A stretch of 64,000 bases of DNA from Anopheles merus (taxonomy: Eukaryota > Arthropoda > Insecta > Diptera > Culicidae). The position numbers and the translations under genes were made by a program. The first letter of the stretch is position 1. Every line of letters starts with the position of its first letter. The notes under the pieces were generated by a model. The model was not told where the DNA came from. It ran no database searches and saw nothing but the letters and a program-made list of their open reading frames with translations. The stretch is from assembly GCF_017562075.2 (NCBI RefSeq), contig NC_054082.1:46459832-46523831 (forward strand). The letters are read 5' to 3'. Shown here piece after piece: positions 60,570 through 64,000 of this stretch.

Positions 60570-63500
60570 ATGGCGCTTCCTAGCTCAAGCAATTCCTCGT
60601 CAAGTTTCGTCGGTTCGACAAGTATTCCCTCCATTGAACGTCTGCTCGGTCGGGAAAATTGGACATCCTGGAAGTTTGCTGCTAAAACGTTTCTACAACT
60701 CGAAGGACTTTGGGAAGTAGTAAAACCTGTGAAAAAAGAGGATGGAACTTTCGAAACGGTGGACGAAAAAAAGGATTTGCAAGCCAGATTGAAGCTCATC
60801 CTTTTACTCGACCCAACAATTTATGTCCATATTGAAGACGCGGAATCGGCTCGATCTGCTTGGGACAAATTGGAAATGGCGTTTGAGGATAAAGGGCTTT
60901 CTAGGCAAATCGGCTTGCTTCACAAGCTGATTAAGTCTGATTTGGATACATGTGGCTCAATGAATTCATACGTGAATCAGGTAATATCCACGGCAAACCA
61001 ACTAAATGCCATTGGTTTCAAATTGCCCGACTTGTGGGTAGGAATGATTCTTTTGGCTGGTTTACCGGAAGAGTATCGACCGATGATTTTGGCTATGGAG
61101 AATTCTGGTGTTGCAATCACAGGCGACTATGTGAAGACAAAACTTCTTCAAGAGAGGCCGTTGCTACGTAACGAAAATGTTCAAGCGTTAGCCACTAACA
61201 AACGTCGTGAAGTTTTCAAGCCAAAACAGAAGCCTTCTTCGTCGAAAGGTCCGCAATGTAGGAAATGTGGCCGGTATGGTCATATTGCGAAATTCTGCAA
61301 GGATGATCGAAAAGGAGGAACAACGTTGTGTACGGTGCTATCGACATTTGGAAACAGTGAAGCTAACGAGTGGATTTTGGATTCGGCAGCGTATGCGCAC
61401 ATGACTAGCAACAAGGATTTATTGAGCAACCTGCAAAACGCAACAGGTAAAGTAGTTGCTGCTAACGGAGGAACTCTGGACATTGTCGCTCGTGGAACTG
61501 CTATAATACAACCGAAATGCATGGAAGAGATTGTAACGATCAGCGATGTAAAGCTGATTCCAGGTTTAACATCGAATTTACTTTCGGTTAGCAGGATGGT
61601 AGAAAAGGGATATACTGTTCAATTCAACACCAAAGGTTGCAAAGTATATAACCCTAGCGGCAAGTTGGTGCTTACTGGTATTCACAACAATAATCAGTTC
61701 AAGGTGGAACAGGTAGCGAACAACATGCAGGAGGCTCTGTCGTGTAACACAGCAGAAAGTTTCGAATTGTGGCATAAACGGATGGGGCATCTGGGTGCTG
61801 TGAATCTCAAGAAACTTGCTGGTGGTTTGGCAACTGGCATCACATTGAAAAATATGGACGGTGCGGATTGCAGAGTTTGCCCGTTAGGCAAACATTCGAA
61901 GTTACCGTTTCCGAAGAAAGGTTCTCGAGCTGAAAATGTCTTGGATTTGGTTCATTCGGACATTAATGGACCGATGGAAACGCACTCGCTTGGTGGACAT
62001 CGATACTACATCACGTTCATCGATGACAAGACGAGGCGTATATTCGTTTATTTCCTTAAGACGAAATCTGAAGTAGAAGTTTTCGAAGCCTTCAAGAGAT
62101 TCCACGCGATGGCGGAGCGTCAAAGCGGAAGGAAGCTTAAAACACTACGTACAGATAACGGTAAGGAATATATGAACAAATCCCTAACATCCTTCTTGCA
62201 GAAAGAGGGCATCCGCCATGAAACTTCGAACGGATACACACCACAGCAAAATGGACTGGCGGAACGTGCCAACAGAACTATTGTGGAAATGGCGCGGTGT
62301 TTACTGTTCGAAGGAAACATGACCAAAGGTTTTTGGGCGGAGGCGGTTTCAACAGCAGTTTATCTTATCAATCGTTCTCCTACACGTGGACACAATTTAA
62401 CTCCTGAAGAAGCGTGGAATGGAAGAAAACCTGATCTTTCACATCTGCGTGTGTTTGGAACGAAAGCGATGGTAATGATTCCGAAGGAGAAGCGACGTAA
62501 ATGGGATCCGAAATCTCATGAGTGCGTTCTGACTGGCTTTGATGAAGAAACGAAAGGATATCGTCTGTACGACCATAAAAAGAAGCAAACGATCATTAGC
62601 CGCGAAGTAATTTTTTTAGATGAAGGTTGTTCATCGAACGTGACAGTTACAGCAATGCAAGAGCCAAGAAGAACATTCGTTAGACTGGACATCGAGGAAA
62701 CAACTTCAATCCAACCTGTGCAAATCCCGGTTCCCAATTTTGCACCCGATGCTGGATCAGACAGCACGTTGGAAGAAAATGATGCAGAAACGGATGGTGA
62801 ACTCGATGAAAGTACGACAGATGACGAAAACAACACTAGTACAGAAACGATGGTACAATCTGAAGACGATTCGAGTGATTTTCTTGGGTTTTCCGGAAGC
62901 GATGTCGATGGCTTTGTAGCAGTTGCGTCTGGTATGTACAGTGGAACATATGCTGATCCTGTTTCACACCAAGAAGCACTCGCTAGGGATGATAGCAAAG
63001 AATGGGGGACTGCCATGCAGGAGGAGTATAACGCTCTGATGGAGAACAAAACCTGGACGCTAACTTCGCTCCCGAAAGGAAGACAAGCCATAAAATGCAA
63101 ATGGGTGTATCGGACTAAATGCGATTCATCTGGAAATTTAACTCGATACAAGGCTCGTTTGGTCGTCAAAGGATTCTCACAGCGAAAGGGGGAAGATTAT
63201 GATGAAACGTACGCTCCCGTGGTACGGTATTGTTCGCTGCGATACCTTTTTGCCCTGGCTATCAAGCATGATCTGATGATAGATCAAATGGATGCAGTAA
63301 CAGCATTTCTGCAAGGAGATCTTGATGAAGATATTTACATGGAGCAACCACCTTGCTTCGTTGATGGACAGCGGAAAACGTTGGTATGTAAACTTAACAA
63401 AGCTATTTATGGTTTGAAGCAGGCGAGCCGAGTTTGGAACAACAAACTGGATGCAGCATTACAACGGTTCGGCCTGATACCAACTCAGTACGATCCTTGC

Positions 63501-64000
63501 GTGTATGTAGGTAGCGAAGGAGGTAAGATCATTATCGTTGCTATATACGTTGACGACATGATGATTTTTAGCAACGATGTGGCATGGAAAAAGCAGCTGA
63601 AGAAACATCTTTGTAGTTGTTTCCGTATGAAGGATTTAGGAGCAGCACAGCACTGCCTAGGTATAAGGATTCAACGGACAAAAGAAACCATCAAGTTGGA
63701 TCAAGAAATCTACATAGAATCTATTTTAAAGAGGTTCAATATGGATAAATGTAAACCAGTGGCAGTTCCAATGAACAACAGTGAGAAGCTGACCAAGGAA
63801 GAAAGTCCGAAGAGTAACAATGAAACTGCTGCGATGAAAGATGTGCCGTATCAAGAAGCCGTTGGGTGTTTGATGTATTTGGCACAAAGTACTCGACCAG
63901 ACATTCTGTACGCGGTGAACATGCTGAGTCGATTCAACAAAAATCCAGGACAAAAACACTGGTACGGAGTGAAGCATGTTATGCGCTATCTTCGAGGGAC
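60570..64000 (+). CDS. Ty1/copia retrotransposon gag-pol polyprotein, partial at right edge (1143 codons seen)
   Basis: One uninterrupted frame from the ATG at 60570 to the window end; I checked phase at six conserved motifs. Order of domains: gag-like N-terminal region; zinc knuckle C230-x2-C233-x4-H238-x4-C243; aspartic protease WILDSAAYAHM with Asp271; integrase zinc-binding region starting WHKRMGHL (His402); integrase catalytic Asp464, Asp529 and Glu565 with the classic 35-residue spacing; reverse transcriptase with YVDD (Asp995/Asp996). It then enters the start of the region leading to RNase H (STRPDILYAVNMLSRF). Integrase before RT defines Ty1/copia order. The protease carries DSA where DSG is usual. 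The lack of any stop or frameshift suggests a young, possibly active copy. It resembles mosquito copia elements such as mtanga; the family assignment is only an impression. Confidence 0.95.
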   Translation, partial: MALPSSSNSSSSFVGSTSIPSIERLLGRENWTSWKFAAKTFLQLEGLWEVVKPVKKEDGTFETVDEKKDLQARLKLILLLDPTIYVHIEDAESARSAWDKLEMAFEDKGLSRQIGLLHKLIKSDLDTCGSMNSYVNQVISTANQLNAIGFKLPDLWVGMILLAGLPEEYRPMILAMENSGVAITGDYVKTKLLQERPLLRNENVQALATNKRREVFKPKQKPSSSKGPQCRKCGRYGHIAKFCKDDRKGGTTLCTVLSTFGNSEANEWILDSAAYAHMTSNKDLLSNLQNATGKVVAANGGTLDIVARGTAIIQPKCMEEIVTISDVKLIPGLTSNLLSVSRMVEKGYTVQFNTKGCKVYNPSGKLVLTGIHNNNQFKVEQVANNMQEALSCNTAESFELWHKRMGHLGAVNLKKLAGGLATGITLKNMDGADCRVCPLGKHSKLPFPKKGSRAENVLDLVHSDINGPMETHSLGGHRYYITFIDDKTRRIFVYFLKTKSEVEVFEAFKRFHAMAERQSGRKLKTLRTDNGKEYMNKSLTSFLQKEGIRHETSNGYTPQQNGLAERANRTIVEMARCLLFEGNMTKGFWAEAVSTAVYLINRSPTRGHNLTPEEAWNGRKPDLSHLRVFGTKAMVMIPKEKRRKWDPKSHECVLTGFDEETKGYRLYDHKKKQTIISREVIFLDEGCSSNVTVTAMQEPRRTFVRLDIEETTSIQPVQIPVPNFAPDAGSDSTLEENDAETDGELDESTTDDENNTSTETMVQSEDDSSDFLGFSGSDVDGFVAVASGMYSGTYADPVSHQEALARDDSKEWGTAMQEEYNALMENKTWTLTSLPKGRQAIKCKWVYRTKCDSSGNLTRYKARLVVKGFSQRKGEDYDETYAPVVRYCSLRYLFALAIKHDLMIDQMDAVTAFLQGDLDEDIYMEQPPCFVDGQRKTLVCKLNKAIYGLKQASRVWNNKLDAALQRFGLIPTQYDPCVYVGSEGGKIIIVAIYVDDMMIFSNDVAWKKQLKKHLCSCFRMKDLGAAQHCLGIRIQRTKETIKLDQEIYIESILKRFNMDKCKPVAVPMNNSEKLTKEESPKSNNETAAMKDVPYQEAVGCLMYLAQSTRPDILYAVNMLSRFNKNPGQKHWYGVKHVMRYLRG

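Noticed and set aside
62516..63169. Minus-strand 217-codon frame
   Set aside because: It is the antisense shadow of the copia gag-pol frame.

Overview
This window reads as nuclear DNA of a mosquito, most likely an Anopheles species. The introns are short (64-87 bp), most proteins belong to universal eukaryotic families in insect-like versions, simple repeats are abundant, and a short retroposon at 34.8 kb resembles the Anopheles SINE200 family. The genus is an inference from these features. Nothing bacterial is present, and there are no CRISPR arrays or operons. The left third (1-21 kb) is gene-dense and holds six recognisable housekeeping genes. Elp1 (minus; Elongator scaffold for wobble-uridine tRNA modification) is head-to-head with Vps45 (plus; SM protein for endosomal SNARE fusion). 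Mtx1 (minus; metaxin of the mitochondrial outer-membrane import machinery) is tail-to-tail with Vps45 and head-to-head with an MBD2/3 gene (plus; NuRD-type chromatin protein). A Pom121-like FG nucleoporin follows on the plus strand, then Kdsr (minus; sphingolipid synthesis). I rebuilt exon structures from splice signals and reading-frame phase, and each gives an uninterrupted frame. The promoters of these genes share repeated TGTCAA(A)/TTGACA motifs. The middle (21.5-60 kb) is a gene desert with one clear coding exon at 45.6-47.0 kb. It encodes the start of a low-complexity Ser/Thr/Gln-rich protein that I do not recognise. The GT-rich stretch at 21.5-24.8 kb and the AT-rich DNA around the exon may be its 5' untranslated exon and its very long introns, which is an inference. 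The desert carries transposon debris that can be dated by target-site duplications: a 5'-truncated non-LTR retrotransposon, a SINE, and non-autonomous hAT-type elements. The most striking of these is a 1.7-kb element with a perfect 8-bp duplication. The right edge (60.4-64 kb) holds the 5' part of a Ty1/copia retrotransposon. It has a short LTR, a primer-binding site matching the inside of initiator tRNA-Met, and one uninterrupted gag-pol frame of at least 1143 codons that leaves the window inside the RT/RNase H region. No clearly unprecedented system was found. The best leads are the hAT-type element families, the apparently intact copia element, the loss of an arginine finger in MBD2/3, and the shared promoter motif.
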